Source: Pararhizobium sp. A13 (GTDB taxonomy: Bacteria; Pseudomonadota; Alphaproteobacteria; Rhizobiales; Rhizobiaceae). From it: 64,000 nucleotides of DNA. The notes under the pieces are model-generated. The model was not told the DNA's origin and did not search any database. It saw only the letters and a program-made list of their open reading frames with translations. Shown here piece by piece: positions 54,430-63,391 of the stretch. The position numbers and the translations under genes are program-made. Within the stretch, counting starts at the first letter, position 1; each line of letters opens with the position of its first letter. The stretch lies in NCBI RefSeq assembly GCF_040126305.1, contig NZ_CP149512.1, positions 1 through 64,000 of the forward strand, written 5' to 3'.

Positions 54430-55656
54430 TTACGCAGCATTCGCGTGCTGCCATAGCGGGAACGGATCGTACAGATGACACGCAAGCTGCGGATCAAGGC
54501 CTCTCTCGTCTCCGATCAGACAGTCGTCGAGTGCCGCGCAGATGGCGTCTTTGGCCAGGCCCGCGCCAATGAAGACCAGTTCCTGCCTGCGGTCGCCCCA
54601 GACGACACTCCAATGCCGGTCAAGCAGTGCGCGGAACTCGGGGTGGCGGGGCCAGTGCGCCCGCGGCACCGTTACCCACCATAGGCCTTTCGACTCCGTG
54701 CGGCGTTGCACGCCGGCAATTGAAAGAAGACCGATCCATTCAGGGCGCGTCGCCAGCCAGAAATGACCTTTCGCGCGGATGAGGCCCGGCCATTGCTTCG
54801 CAAGAAAATTCTGGAACCTGGCGGGATCGAAGGGTCGGCGCGCCCGATAGACGAAACTCGTAATGCCGTATTCGTCCGTTTCGGGAACATGGTCGCCCCA
54901 GCCGAACAGTTCTTTGTGCCAGAGCGGATGCCTTGCCGATTTCGCCTCGCTGAAAAGGCCGGTGTCAAGGATGGTGGAGAGCGGCAGGTTGCCGAAGTCC
55001 GTTTCGACGACGCGTGCATCAGGATTGAGCGCGGCAACGATCCGGCGCACGGTGGTTCGCGTTTCGGTCGTCACCTCCGCGATCTTGTTGATCACCACGA
55101 CGTCGGCAAATTCGATTTGCTCGACAAGAAGATCGACCAGGGTGCGCGCATCGTCCTTGTCCCGTGTCTCGCCGCGGTCGCTCAGAAAATCCGTGCTGGA
55201 ATAGTCGGAAAGCAGATTTGCTGCATCGACGACAGAAACCATCGCGTCGAGTCTGGCGATATCGCAGAGCGCCGCGCCCATTTCATCCCTGAATGAGAAT
55301 GTCGCTGCAATCGGCAAGGGTTCAGCAATGCCTGTTGCTTCGATGAGGAGGTAGTCGAAGCGTGCCTCCGTCGCGAGCCGGCGGACTTCGCTCAGCAGGT
55401 CGTCGCGGAGCGTGCAGCATATGCAACCGTTGGTAAGTTCGACCAGTGTCTCGTTTGTTCGCGACAGATCGGCTCCGCCATCGCGAACGAGATCCGCATC
55501 GATATTGATCTCGCTCATGTCGTTGACGAGTACGGCGACGCGCAGTCCTTCGCGATTACGCAGAACGTGGTTGAGGATCGTCGTCTTGCCCGCGCCAAGA
55601 AAGCCTGACAGCACCGTTACAGGGAGCCGGTTATCACCTTCCATCCGATTCCCCAT
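54430..55656 (-). CDS. CobW/COG0523 metal-chaperone GTPase
   Basis: A 408-residue G3E-family GTPase. The P-loop [16 protein letters not shown] (near residue 17) and the metal-binding CxCC motif in [18 protein letters not shown] (near 76) are intact, and [11 protein letters not shown] is the Walker B-like region. The guanine motif NKxD reads NKIAEV, losing the Asp, a variation I believe occurs in some COG0523 proteins. The CobW_C domain lies in the last 110 residues. Such proteins insert Zn, Co or Fe into client enzymes. It starts 9 bases after the stop of the dimethylformamidase-like gene, so that protein is a candidate client. Confidence 0.88.
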   Translation of the reverse strand: MGNRMEGDNRLPVTVLSGFLGAGKTTILNHVLRNREGLRVAVLVNDMSEINIDADLVRDGGADLSRTNETLVELTNGCICCTLRDDLLSEVRRLATEARFDYLLIEATGIAEPLPIAATFSFRDEMGAALCDIARLDAMVSVVDAANLLSDYSSTDFLSDRGETRDKDDARTLVDLLVEQIEFADVVVINKIAEVTTETRTTVRRIVAALNPDARVVETDFGNLPLSTILDTGLFSEAKSARHPLWHKELFGWGDHVPETDEYGITSFVYRARRPFDPARFQNFLAKQWPGLIRAKGHFWLATRPEWIGLLSIAGVQRRTESKGLWWVTVPRAHWPRHPEFRALLDRHWSVVWGDRRQELVFIGAGLAKDAICAALDDCLIGDERGLDPQLACHLYDPFPLWQHANAA

Positions 55657-55665
55657 TCCTGCCCC

Positions 55666-58600
55666 CTAAGCCGCCAGTTGAGGCCTGAAGGCCACATCCA
55701 CATAGTAGTTCGAGCTGTTGTAGGTGCTGTCCGGGAACAGGCCGGCCGCCCCATAGGCATAGACGCCGTTGCCGCCACTCTGCGCCGACGACAAGGCATG
55801 AAGGTTGCCGTTGTTCACGCCCGAACTGAAGAAATTGCTCGTCGCCGAATAGTTGCCGTTGGTGCTGTAGGAGACGACGTAGGTCGTGTTTGCCTGGATC
55901 GCCACCTGTTGGGACAGATTGGCCGACTGCCAGCCGCTGGCACTCTCGTTCGTAAAGGTTGCACTTGCGAGCAGCGCGCCCGTCGTGGTCCAGAGATAAC
56001 CAGTATGCGTGCCGGTGTTCGTCGAGCCCTTGTAGAAACGGAATCCGGTAATCCAGCCTGCCACGTCCGCCTGGAACTTCATGCCGAGATTGACCTGGTT
56101 GTTGTCGTTTACCGAGACGACCGCCGGTGTGGTACCGGCTGCAAAGACGTTCTGTGTGGCTCCTTGCGCGCCGACGGTCAGAGACACTTGAGCCGTATCC
56201 GTGCCGCCCCTTCCGTCAGAGATGGAATAGGAGAAGCTCGCGGGGCCGCTGTAGCCGGTGGTCGGAGTGAACGTGACCGTGTTCGACTGGCTGTTGAAGG
56301 AAACCGAACCATTGACCGCGTTACTGGCGCCCGTGATCGAAATCGGATCGCCGTTGGGATCTGTATCATTGGCGAGCAGGGCCGATGCCGGGATGGAAAG
56401 TGGTGTATTGGTGGTTGCCGAATAGCCTGAATCGTTGACGGCGTCCGGGGCGACGTTCTGGGTGATGGACCGCTCGAACAGCACGTCGACCCAGTAGTTC
56501 GACGCCTTGTGGCTCGCCGCCGGGAACAGGCTGTTTGCTCCGTAGGTGTAAACGCCGTTGCCGCCGCTTGTCCCGCTGGATGGTGCGGTGAGCGGGCCGT
56601 TGGTACGGCTGCTGGTGAAGTAATTTGACGTTACCGCATATCTGCCGTTGGAATGATAGCTCGCCACATAGGTTGTGCCTACCGAAAGGGTGATCGGCTG
56701 AGCGAAAGTCACTGTTTGCCAGCCGCTCGCCGTTTCGTTGGTGAAGGTCGCCGTCGCGAGCCGCGTGCCCGTGCTGCTCCACAGGGAGCCCGTATGGGTC
56801 CCGGTATCCTGCGCACTCTTGTAATAGCGCAGCCCCGTGATCGCGCCACCGGCGGACGCGAAGAACTTCATCCCCAGTTCCACGGGCTTCAAGTCGTTCG
56901 AAGAGATAACGCTTGGAGTATCGGACAGGCTGAACAGGCTCGTTGCGGTCGACGGCGTAGTGACCGTTAGATTGACGGTGGCCGATGCTGTTCCGCCTCG
57001 TCCATCCGACACGGCGTAGGTAAAGCGCGCCGCGCCGGTGTAGCCCGTCGTTGGCGTGAAGGTGAAACTGTTGGTCTGACTGTTGAAATTCACCGTTCCA
57101 TTGACCGCGCCGCTGGCGCCCGTGACCGTCAGCGCATCGCCGTCAGGATCCGTGTCATTGGCAAGCACGGCGGAAGAGGCGATCGTCAACGGCGTGTCGC
57201 GGTTGGTGGTATAGCCGTTGTCGTTGTTGGCGACCGGCGCGCTATTCACCGTCGACGGCGCAAACACCACATCCACCCAGTAGTTTTCGCCGTTGTAAAT
57301 GTTGCCCGGGAATGTCCTGGTAGCGCCATAGGCATAGACGCCGCCGTTCTGAGCGACACTCAGGGGGCCGTTGGCGTAGGCGGAATTGAAATATCCCCCG
57401 CTGGACGAATAGTAGCCTTTGGTGTGGTAGGAGGCAACGTAGGTCGCTCCCGCCGTGATCTGGATCGGGCTGGAGAAGGTCACCGTCTGCCACCCGGAGA
57501 TAGGCTCTCCCGTCGACACACCCGTCGCAAGAAGCGTTCCGTTATCCCTCCACAGGCTCACCGTGTGTTCGCCGGTATTGTAGAAGCCTTTATAGAAGCG
57601 GATGCCTTGCACCGCGCCGGCAGTGCTCGCCTGGAAACGGACGCCCAATTCCACGCCATCCCGATCGAGCGTCGTTTCGACGGACGGCTTTGATGCAAGC
57701 GTCCAAAGGCTGCGGGTCGAGGGCAACGAAACCGTTACCTGCCTGCCTGCCGCCGGAGTTTCAAGGTTGACGCTGTCATCGACGGCACGGGAGCTGATCG
57801 TGTAGGTTCCGCTCGCCTGGACGACCCAGTTGTAGCTCCAGTTCTCCCTGCCACTCGCCTTGAACCAGTGCGCACCACCATCGGTCGATACCTCGACGCC
57901 CGCGATGATACCGCCGCCGAAGTCCTGCGCTGTCCCCGTGACGGTGACACGCTGCCCCTCGACGAAGCTCGCACCGATATTCGGCGAGGAAATCGTCGAG
58001 ACCGGCTTTGTCTGGTCGGGCGACTGCGTTGCGAGGACCAGGCTCGCATCGATCGTGGTGGGTTGAATGCCCATGTCGGCGAACATATTGATCATCGACT
58101 GCTGCACGTTGCGGTCGGTCGGGGTTGCCGGCCCTTCGTGCTGCGCGTTCAAACCCCAGGACCAGAAGACCGTGCCGGCGCCAAAAACGAGCGCGCCGCT
58201 CTCCGCCCGGTACATGGTCAGGCTGTGCGTCACATCGGCCGTGCCGAGGGTGGTTCCATAGTCGCGCAGATAAGTATCGACCGACACGGTCGACAGCGAA
58301 AGATCGACCATCCCTGCGGGCCGGAAGCCGTTTTCGACGTCGGAATCCCACTCGTAGCCGAGAAGGTTTCTCACAAGGCTGAAACTTTGACCCGGTAGAA
58401 TGTTTGCGACATCCGTGTTGCGCCAGAACCGGAGGTTGGAATAGTCGTACGGGATCGAAATTACATCCTGGCGGTAGCTGTCGACGGTAAACATGGTGCC
58501 CGTCAGCGAGTTCTCCGGCTCCTGCCCGGGATCTGCAAAGCGCGGGTCGCGCCAGGTGCCTGTTCCGATATTGCTCGGATCGGTGCTGTTGCCCCAGGTT

Positions 58601-60111
58601 TCCTTGTAGCAGACCAGGGTGCGGTAGGGCGTGCCGTTGCCGTCGATGCTATTTTGCCAGCGGACCTTCCAGTAACATTCGTTGCCGCTCCAGAAGGCGA
58701 GGTTGACGCCCGCGTCACGCGCCGCTTCGACATTGTTGCGCTGCTCGGCCGACCAGTATTCGTCATGCCCGACCGAAAGGAAGGCCCGGTGATTGAGCAG
58801 CAGGCTGCCGCTTCGTGTCGCATCCACGCCGGAGATGTAGGAAACGTCGTAACCGTTCTGTTCCAGCCACTGGATCGCCGAATGCTCGACGCCAAAGATG
58901 AAATCGTGCGTGCCGCCAAACGTGCTGGTATTGGTGATGAACGGGCGATTGTAGCTGACCGCCGAAGCGCGGCCGCTCGCGGTCTGGGCAGAATAGAGGC
59001 TGGCTCCGCCCCAGGCATTGTAGGCCTGCCAGGTTGTATCGGACGTCTGGAACACTATATCGCTGGTGGAGCCGTCCTCGCGAACGATGAAGGGGATGAT
59101 GCTCTCACCCGCGGTGCCGTCCTGGCGGACCAGCTTTGCGAAATAGACCCCCGAAACCGCGTCCTGCGGAATTGTCCAGCTTGCCGAGACCGACCAGTTG
59201 CCGCAATCGATCAGGCCGAGCGACGCGTCGACGATCGGATTAGGCTGATTCTGTGCGGTGGCGAGCGACCTGTTGATTGTGGCGACCTTGCGGGCGCCGT
59301 CGCCGCCGTAGTAGCCGAGACGGTAGATGTCGATGCGGTAATTCCTCGAGTTGGTGGCGATCTTGAAATTGACCGTCTGTCCCACGTTGGTGCTGATTTC
59401 CGTAGCGAAGCCCTGGATGTTGCTGTTGCCATCACCGTCGATGCCCCATTCGCTTCGCGGATTGCCCTGCTTCATGTTTTCGAGAGCAATCTTATTGGGC
59501 GTTGCCGCAGCCGCGGCCACATCCGTCGCCGGGGCGGCCGCGGTCACAGCGAAGGTCTCGGCAACAACCGGCGGGGTGACGGAGTCACTATTCCCACTGC
59601 CCGTGTCGAGTTTTGCGCCGGCCGGGTCGAGGCTTCCCGACGAGCCTGAGTCAAGCGGGGCTGCCGCCACCGAGAAGGCTTCGGCGACAACCGGGGGTGC
59701 TGCAAAGACCGGCAATACGGCCTCCGACTGCGCACTGATGGGGTTACTGCTGGGAGTTGATGGTAAGGTCACGCCTGGTGTAGAGAGTATGCTCGCCGGA
59801 AGGGTGATAGAGGCCTTGCGTCCATCGGCCGCGTCGAGAGTTTCCGACGAACCCAAGTCAAGTACGGACGATTGTGCGTCGCCTGGGGAGAGTATCTTCG
59901 TGTCGCCGAGCACTGAGGCCGGCGAGGGCGCAGTGACGCTGCTTGTCGACAAATCTGTCGACGGGCGATATACGACGGCCGCGGCCTCGTTGGACGGTGC
60001 AGCGATCACATTCGATGAAACCGCGCTCCACGCAGCCAGGGGGTTGAAGACGCTGCTCACCCCTCCGGATACACTCAGATACTTGTCGCTCTTGATTTGG
60101 ATGCTCAACAT
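55666..60111 (-). CDS. Giant N,N-dimethylformamidase-like protein with DUF4082 and cadherin-like repeats
   Basis: A 1481-residue protein, by far the largest here. Residues 1-204 are low-complexity Ala/Ser/Thr/Pro, without a Sec signal. Residues about 204-700 resemble the large-subunit domain of N,N-dimethylformamidase: IDIYRLGYYGGDGARKVATI, LSVGHDEYWSAEQRNNVEAA and FWSGNECYWKVRW, where Tyr and Glu could serve as iron ligands. An Ig-like domain follows (about 700-795). Then come three DUF4082-type beta domains (about 799-953, 1057-1210, 1320-1477), separated by two cadherin-like repeats with VLANDTDPDGDALTVTGA. No RTX nonapeptides are visible. The adjacent type I exporter suggests secretion. 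Role unknown: surface amidase, adhesin or polysaccharide-associated protein are options. Confidence 0.85.
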   Translation of the reverse strand: MLSIQIKSDKYLSVSGGVSSVFNPLAAWSAVSSNVIAAPSNEAAAVVYRPSTDLSTSSVTAPSPASVLGDTKILSPGDAQSSVLDLGSSETLDAADGRKASITLPASILSTPGVTLPSTPSSNPISAQSEAVLPVFAAPPVVAEAFSVAAAPLDSGSSGSLDPAGAKLDTGSGNSDSVTPPVVAETFAVTAAAPATDVAAAAATPNKIALENMKQGNPRSEWGIDGDGNSNIQGFATEISTNVGQTVNFKIATNSRNYRIDIYRLGYYGGDGARKVATINRSLATAQNQPNPIVDASLGLIDCGNWSVSASWTIPQDAVSGVYFAKLVRQDGTAGESIIPFIVREDGSTSDIVFQTSDTTWQAYNAWGGASLYSAQTASGRASAVSYNRPFITNTSTFGGTHDFIFGVEHSAIQWLEQNGYDVSYISGVDATRSGSLLLNHRAFLSVGHDEYWSAEQRNNVEAARDAGVNLAFWSGNECYWKVRWQNSIDGNGTPYRTLVCYKETWGNSTDPSNIGTGTWRDPRFADPGQEPENSLTGTMFTVDSYRQDVISIPYDYSNLRFWRNTDVANILPGQSFSLVRNLLGYEWDSDVENGFRPAGMVDLSLSTVSVDTYLRDYGTTLGTADVTHSLTMYRAESGALVFGAGTVFWSWGLNAQHEGPATPTDRNVQQSMINMFADMGIQPTTIDASLVLATQSPDQTKPVSTISSPNIGASFVEGQRVTVTGTAQDFGGGIIAGVEVSTDGGAHWFKASGRENWSYNWVVQASGTYTISSRAVDDSVNLETPAAGRQVTVSLPSTRSLWTLASKPSVETTLDRDGVELGVRFQASTAGAVQGIRFYKGFYNTGEHTVSLWRDNGTLLATGVSTGEPISGWQTVTFSSPIQITAGATYVASYHTKGYYSSSGGYFNSAYANGPLSVAQNGGVYAYGATRTFPGNIYNGENYWVDVVFAPSTVNSAPVANNDNGYTTNRDTPLTIASSAVLANDTDPDGDALTVTGASGAVNGTVNFNSQTNSFTFTPTTGYTGAARFTYAVSDGRGGTASATVNLTVTTPSTATSLFSLSDTPSVISSNDLKPVELGMKFFASAGGAITGLRYYKSAQDTGTHTGSLWSSTGTRLATATFTNETASGWQTVTFAQPITLSVGTTYVASYHSNGRYAVTSNYFTSSRTNGPLTAPSSGTSGGNGVYTYGANSLFPAASHKASNYWVDVLFERSITQNVAPDAVNDSGYSATTNTPLSIPASALLANDTDPNGDPISITGASNAVNGSVSFNSQSNTVTFTPTTGYSGPASFSYSISDGRGGTDTAQVSLTVGAQGATQNVFAAGTTPAVVSVNDNNQVNLGMKFQADVAGWITGFRFYKGSTNTGTHTGYLWTTTGALLASATFTNESASGWQSANLSQQVAIQANTTYVVSYSTNGNYSATSNFFSSGVNNGNLHALSSAQSGGNGVYAYGAAGLFPDSTYNSSNYYVDVAFRPQLAA

Positions 60112-60200
60112 GCGGCACCCCCGATCGCCGTTTTGGATTGAATGACTAAGGTTTCAAGCCAACCATCTTGCCAATTTTCTCGCGTCGGCGAACGACACCA

Positions 60201-60237
60201 ATCGGTGGTATGCCGCGCAGCGACCGTATCCACCGAT
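60201..60237. repeat. Long-armed dyad upstream of the giant gene
   Basis: ATCGGTGG at 60201-60208 and CCACCGAT at 60230-60237 are perfect inverted copies separated by 21 bases, about 90-125 bases upstream of the giant gene's start. It may be an operator or a leader hairpin. No clear -35/-10 pair is seen around it. Confidence 0.45.
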
Positions 60238-60360
60238 GTGATTAGGCAGGTCAATCTAACAACAAGACTTATCTGCATGCGAGGTTTACGCGGCCCGGCT
60301 GCAAGCGATGGATCATTATAAACACTGACGAGAGTGGGTCTTCGCAAACGCCCGCGCCTG

Positions 60361-60513
60361 TTCCCTTGCCTAAAGAAATGAAGCCCTTACTCAGTTTGTG
60401 GAGATATCCAATGCTGGTGAACGCGATATGATCGAAACTCATCCCCGTCGAGGATGAAATCGAGCCGTACTCCTGACGCCTTTCTTCAATTGATTGAAGA
60501 AAGGCGCTTTTTC
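60361..60513 (+). ncRNA. Candidate plus-strand small RNA
   Basis: The plus strand here has no gene, yet it ends in a strong intrinsic terminator (60477-60513). Just before this is a second hairpin, TCATCC (60439-60444) with GGATGA (60452-60457). A pyrimidine-rich ACTCCTGACGCC lies between them and could pair with ribosome sites. The 5' end is unknown; I see no convincing promoter, so the start given is arbitrary. The arrangement suits a trans-acting sRNA, but a leftover 3' UTR is also possible. Confidence 0.35.
60477..60513 (+). terminator. Strong intrinsic terminator with no upstream gene
   Basis: CGCCTTTCTTCAAT at 60477-60490 pairs perfectly over 14 bases with 60493-60506, followed by CTTTTTCG. 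The T-run is on the plus strand. All flanking genes are on the minus strand. On the minus strand the same hairpin falls 16 bases after the stop of the small membrane protein, but without a T-run. Confidence 0.8.
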
Positions 60514-60521
60514 GTTGATGT

Positions 60522-60719
60522 TCAGGCGCTCAACCAGATGAGGCCAGCACAACCAACCGCGGCAACCGCGAGGAAAGCAGCGATTGCCCGCCAACGTGAA
60601 CTACGGAGGCTCGGCTTTCGATCACTGAGATCGCCCTGATACCCAAACGCATGGTGGTCCTCAGCGAGTGCGGAATTCAGGTATTCGTCCTGGATGGCGT
60701 TAATGGCTGGCTCCTCCAT
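60522..60719 (-). CDS. Small single-pass membrane protein, 65 aa
   Basis: The frame from ATG 60719 encodes MEEPAINAIQDEYLNSALAE, an acidic N-terminus, then a basic stretch (DRKPSLRSSRWR) and a C-terminal membrane helix (AIAAFLAVAAVGCAGLIWLSA). This tail-anchored layout is typical of small inner-membrane proteins. The ribosome site is weak, and the frame is open upstream. I do not recognise a family. It ends next to a hairpin. Confidence 0.5.
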   Translation of the reverse strand: MEEPAINAIQDEYLNSALAEDHHAFGYQGDLSDRKPSLRSSRWRAIAAFLAVAAVGCAGLIWLSA

Positions 60720-60871
60720 TGCGCAAATCCGGCTTTCCGCGCTGCGGTTCCAGATGGATGATGGTGGAGAATAAGCGTAGCCTAAAACATGCATCGATCC
60801 AGCTATCACTTTGGTGGATGAGGTACCGGCCCTGCGTAGGGCTCCACTTCCCGCAGCTCTAGTTCCAGGGA

Positions 60872-62080
60872 TTATGAATAATTGAAATGGGCGCTGGCGA
60901 TGTCGGAGATGTGCCTGCCGATCGGTAATGCCGACGTCGCCGCGGGTGATGGCGCGTTGAGCACATGGACAGTGCGTGCCGTCCGTTCGATCAAAAAATC
61001 ATGCAGCAGACGGCCGTCGCGATTGACCGCCTGGGCGCGGATACCGGCGGGATGCGAATGCAGGTCGCTCAGGTTCAATTCCGGGCAGTAACGCTGGCAC
61101 AAGGCAAGATAGCGCCGACGGCTGAGCGAATTGGCGATCTCCGTCAGCCCGGAGCGCATGTTGTCAATGATCATCCGGCGGAAACCGCGGAACCCTACCA
61201 TCTCCCAGAGGTCCGTGGAATTGACGTCGCCGAAGTGATAGCCGTTGCGGGCAAAGGCAAGCACCGCATTCGGGCCGACCGTCACGAACCCGCCGATCAT
61301 CGGCGTCAGATGCACGCCGAGAAACGGGAGTGATGGGTCCGGAATTGGATAGATAAGGTGCTCAACGATCCGGTTCCTGTTGGCACCGAGGCGGAAGTAT
61401 TCGCCACGAAAAGGGATGATGGCAAGGTCGGCTGCAAGGCCGCACAATCGCGCCAAACGATCGGCATTGATGCCGGCACAGGCAACAACATGTCGGGCGC
61501 GAAGCAGGATGCCGGCGTTCAGAAGAATGTCGACGCCGTTATGTTGTTCGCTGATGCCGCGAACTTCGGCACTGGTCATGATCGTACCGCCGGCGTCGGT
61601 GAGGATCGTGCCCATGCGGCGGGTGATCTTGCCGTAGTCAACGATCCCGGATGCGGGAACGAAGAGCGCCCCACGGCCGGTGACATGCGGCTCGCGCTCG
61701 GTGAGTTCCTCCTTGCTGACGCGGCGAACCTCAAGTCCATTGGCGAGCGCACGCTCGTAGAGCTTTTCCATGCGCGGCAGTTCGTCCGCGTCGGTGGCGA
61801 CGAGCAGCTTGCCGCGCTGTTCGAAGGGTATGTCATACTCCTTGCAGAAGCGCATCGTTGCGGCGCTTCCTTGCCTGCAGAACTGGGCTTTCAGGCTGCC
61901 GGGTTCGTAGTAGACCCCGGCGTGGATGACCCCGCTGTTGCGTCCCGTCTGGTGGCCGGCAAGAACCGGCTCTTTTTCGAGGACGGCGATGGCAATGCCC
62001 GGAAAGCGCCGAGACAACTGCATGGCCGTCGACAATCCGACAATGCCGCCGCCGATAACCACGATGTCGAAATCCGCCAT
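60872..62080 (-). CDS. lhgO: L-2-hydroxyglutarate oxidase-like FAD enzyme
   Basis: A 402-residue FAD-dependent dehydrogenase. ATG 62080 opens into ADFDIVVIGGGIVGLSTAMQL; then GHQTGRNSGVIHAGVYYEPGSLKA is the LhgO signature, with LLVATDADELPRMEKLYERA and PIPDPSLPFLGVHLTPMIGG further on. The family oxidises L-2-hydroxyglutarate to 2-oxoglutarate and passes electrons to the quinone pool. It stands 54 bases after the wecC-like gene, in a polysaccharide context, where a sugar-related 2-hydroxyacid substrate is also conceivable. Confidence 0.88.
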   Translation of the reverse strand: MADFDIVVIGGGIVGLSTAMQLSRRFPGIAIAVLEKEPVLAGHQTGRNSGVIHAGVYYEPGSLKAQFCRQGSAATMRFCKEYDIPFEQRGKLLVATDADELPRMEKLYERALANGLEVRRVSKEELTEREPHVTGRGALFVPASGIVDYGKITRRMGTILTDAGGTIMTSAEVRGISEQHNGVDILLNAGILLRARHVVACAGINADRLARLCGLAADLAIIPFRGEYFRLGANRNRIVEHLIYPIPDPSLPFLGVHLTPMIGGFVTVGPNAVLAFARNGYHFGDVNSTDLWEMVGFRGFRRMIIDNMRSGLTEIANSLSRRRYLALCQRYCPELNLSDLHSHPAGIRAQAVNRDGRLLHDFLIERTARTVHVLNAPSPAATSALPIGRHISDIASAHFNYS

Positions 62081-62134
62081 CGTCCGACGCCCCTTCCTCT
62101 CAGTTATCACCGGATTGGAAGTTCGTAGCACTCG

Positions 62135-63391
62135 TCAGTGCCAAACGCCACGTGTGTCGTAGATAACTTTGCCTCCAAGACGTGTATGCCTCATGGCCTT
62201 GAACGGTTCGTGTTCAACGAGAAGGACGACAATGTCTGCACGCTCGACCGCCTGGTAAGCGCCCTCAAGATGGAGATTGCCATACTCCGACAGCAGCCTG
62301 GGCATGACGCTGACATATGGATCCGACACGAAGATATCCACCTCCGGCAGAGCTTTAGCGATAAGCCCGACAACTTCTATTGCCGGGCTTTCCCGGACAT
62401 CGTCGACGTTTGCCTTGAAGGTCAGGCCCAGGCACGCAACTGTCGGCGAGCGGAACCTTTTCGCCTTCTCGACGACCTGCGCGGCAACATGGTGCGGCCG
62501 ATGATCGTTGACCTCGCGTGCTGTGCGGATCAAGCGCGAGAGCTGCGGCGCTGCGGAAACGATAAACCAGGGATCTACCGGAATGCAGTGCCCGCCGACG
62601 CCGGGACCGGGGCTCAGAATATTCACCCGCGGATGCCTGTTGGCCAGGCGGATCACTTCCCACACGTCGATATGAAGAGATTCGCTGATCAGGGAAATTT
62701 CATTGGCGAACGCAAGGTTGACATCGCGATAGGCGTTTTCAACCAGCTTGGCCATTTCGGCGCTTGCTGCATCGGTCAACAGGATTTCGCCCTGAGCGAA
62801 CAGGCGATAGATGGACGCCGCCTTTTCGGCGCATCTCGGCGTCAGGCCGCCGACGACACGGTCGTTGGTGATGATCTCGATCATGATGCGGCCGGGAAGA
62901 ACGCGCTCCGGGCAATGGGCGACGAATATGTCTGCGCCGGTCTCGCCGTCACGTGGCATTTTGAGATCAGGCCGCAGGGCACCGATCCAATCTCCCACCT
63001 TCTGCGTCGTCCCGGGAGGGGAGGTGGACTCCAGAACCACGATGTTTCCGGACCTCAACATTGGAGCGATCTGCTCGGCCGCCGCCTTTACATAGGACAA
63101 ATCGGCCGTTCGATCCTCGTTGAAAGGGGTGGGCACCGCGATGATGAAAGCGTCCGCTTCGGGTGTTTCGGTTGTCGCGGTCAGCCGGCCCATGGCAACA
63201 GCACCGCTGACCCCCACTGCAAGGTCCGGCTCAACGAAAGGCACTTCGCCGCGCCTCAAGGCCGCGACAGTCGCCGGATTGATATCGACCCCAATAACGT
63301 CGATGCCGCGCGTCGCGATGGCGACGGCGGTTGGCAAGCCGATATATCCCATTCCCAGTATGGCCAATCGGCCCTTGAACACGTCAGTCAT
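62135..63391 (-). CDS. wecC: UDP-N-acetyl-D-mannosamine dehydrogenase-like
   Basis: A 418-residue nucleotide-sugar dehydrogenase. ATG 63391 with GGAG upstream; the start overlaps the glycosyltransferase stop by 8 bases. NAD motif: AILGMGYIGLPTAVAIA. The family marks HCPERVLPGRIMIEIITNDRVVGG, ENAYRDVNLAFANE, GVGGHCIPVDPWF (catalytic Cys) and LGLTFKANVDDVRESPA agree best with the WecC group, which oxidises UDP-ManNAc to UDP-ManNAcA. UDP-glucose 6-dehydrogenase is less likely. The neighbouring WecG/TagA-type transferase fits use of such a sugar in an exopolysaccharide or O-antigen. Confidence 0.88.
   Translation of the reverse strand: MTDVFKGRLAILGMGYIGLPTAVAIATRGIDVIGVDINPATVAALRRGEVPFVEPDLAVGVSGAVAMGRLTATTETPEADAFIIAVPTPFNEDRTADLSYVKAAAEQIAPMLRSGNIVVLESTSPPGTTQKVGDWIGALRPDLKMPRDGETGADIFVAHCPERVLPGRIMIEIITNDRVVGGLTPRCAEKAASIYRLFAQGEILLTDAASAEMAKLVENAYRDVNLAFANEISLISESLHIDVWEVIRLANRHPRVNILSPGPGVGGHCIPVDPWFIVSAAPQLSRLIRTAREVNDHRPHHVAAQVVEKAKRFRSPTVACLGLTFKANVDDVRESPAIEVVGLIAKALPEVDIFVSDPYVSVMPRLLSEYGNLHLEGAYQAVERADIVVLLVEHEPFKAMRHTRLGGKVIYDTRGVWH

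Noticed and set aside
51986..54478. An 830-codon plus-strand open frame opposite the type I exporter
   Set aside because: It is the antisense shadow of a GC-rich gene; composition is Arg/Asp/His/Gly-rich with no domain, while the minus strand encodes a clear ABC exporter.
55666..60111. RTX-type calcium-binding nonapeptide repeats in the giant protein
   Set aside because: Glycine/aspartate-rich stretches belong to cadherin-like domains (NDTDPDGD), not GGxGxDxxx repeats.
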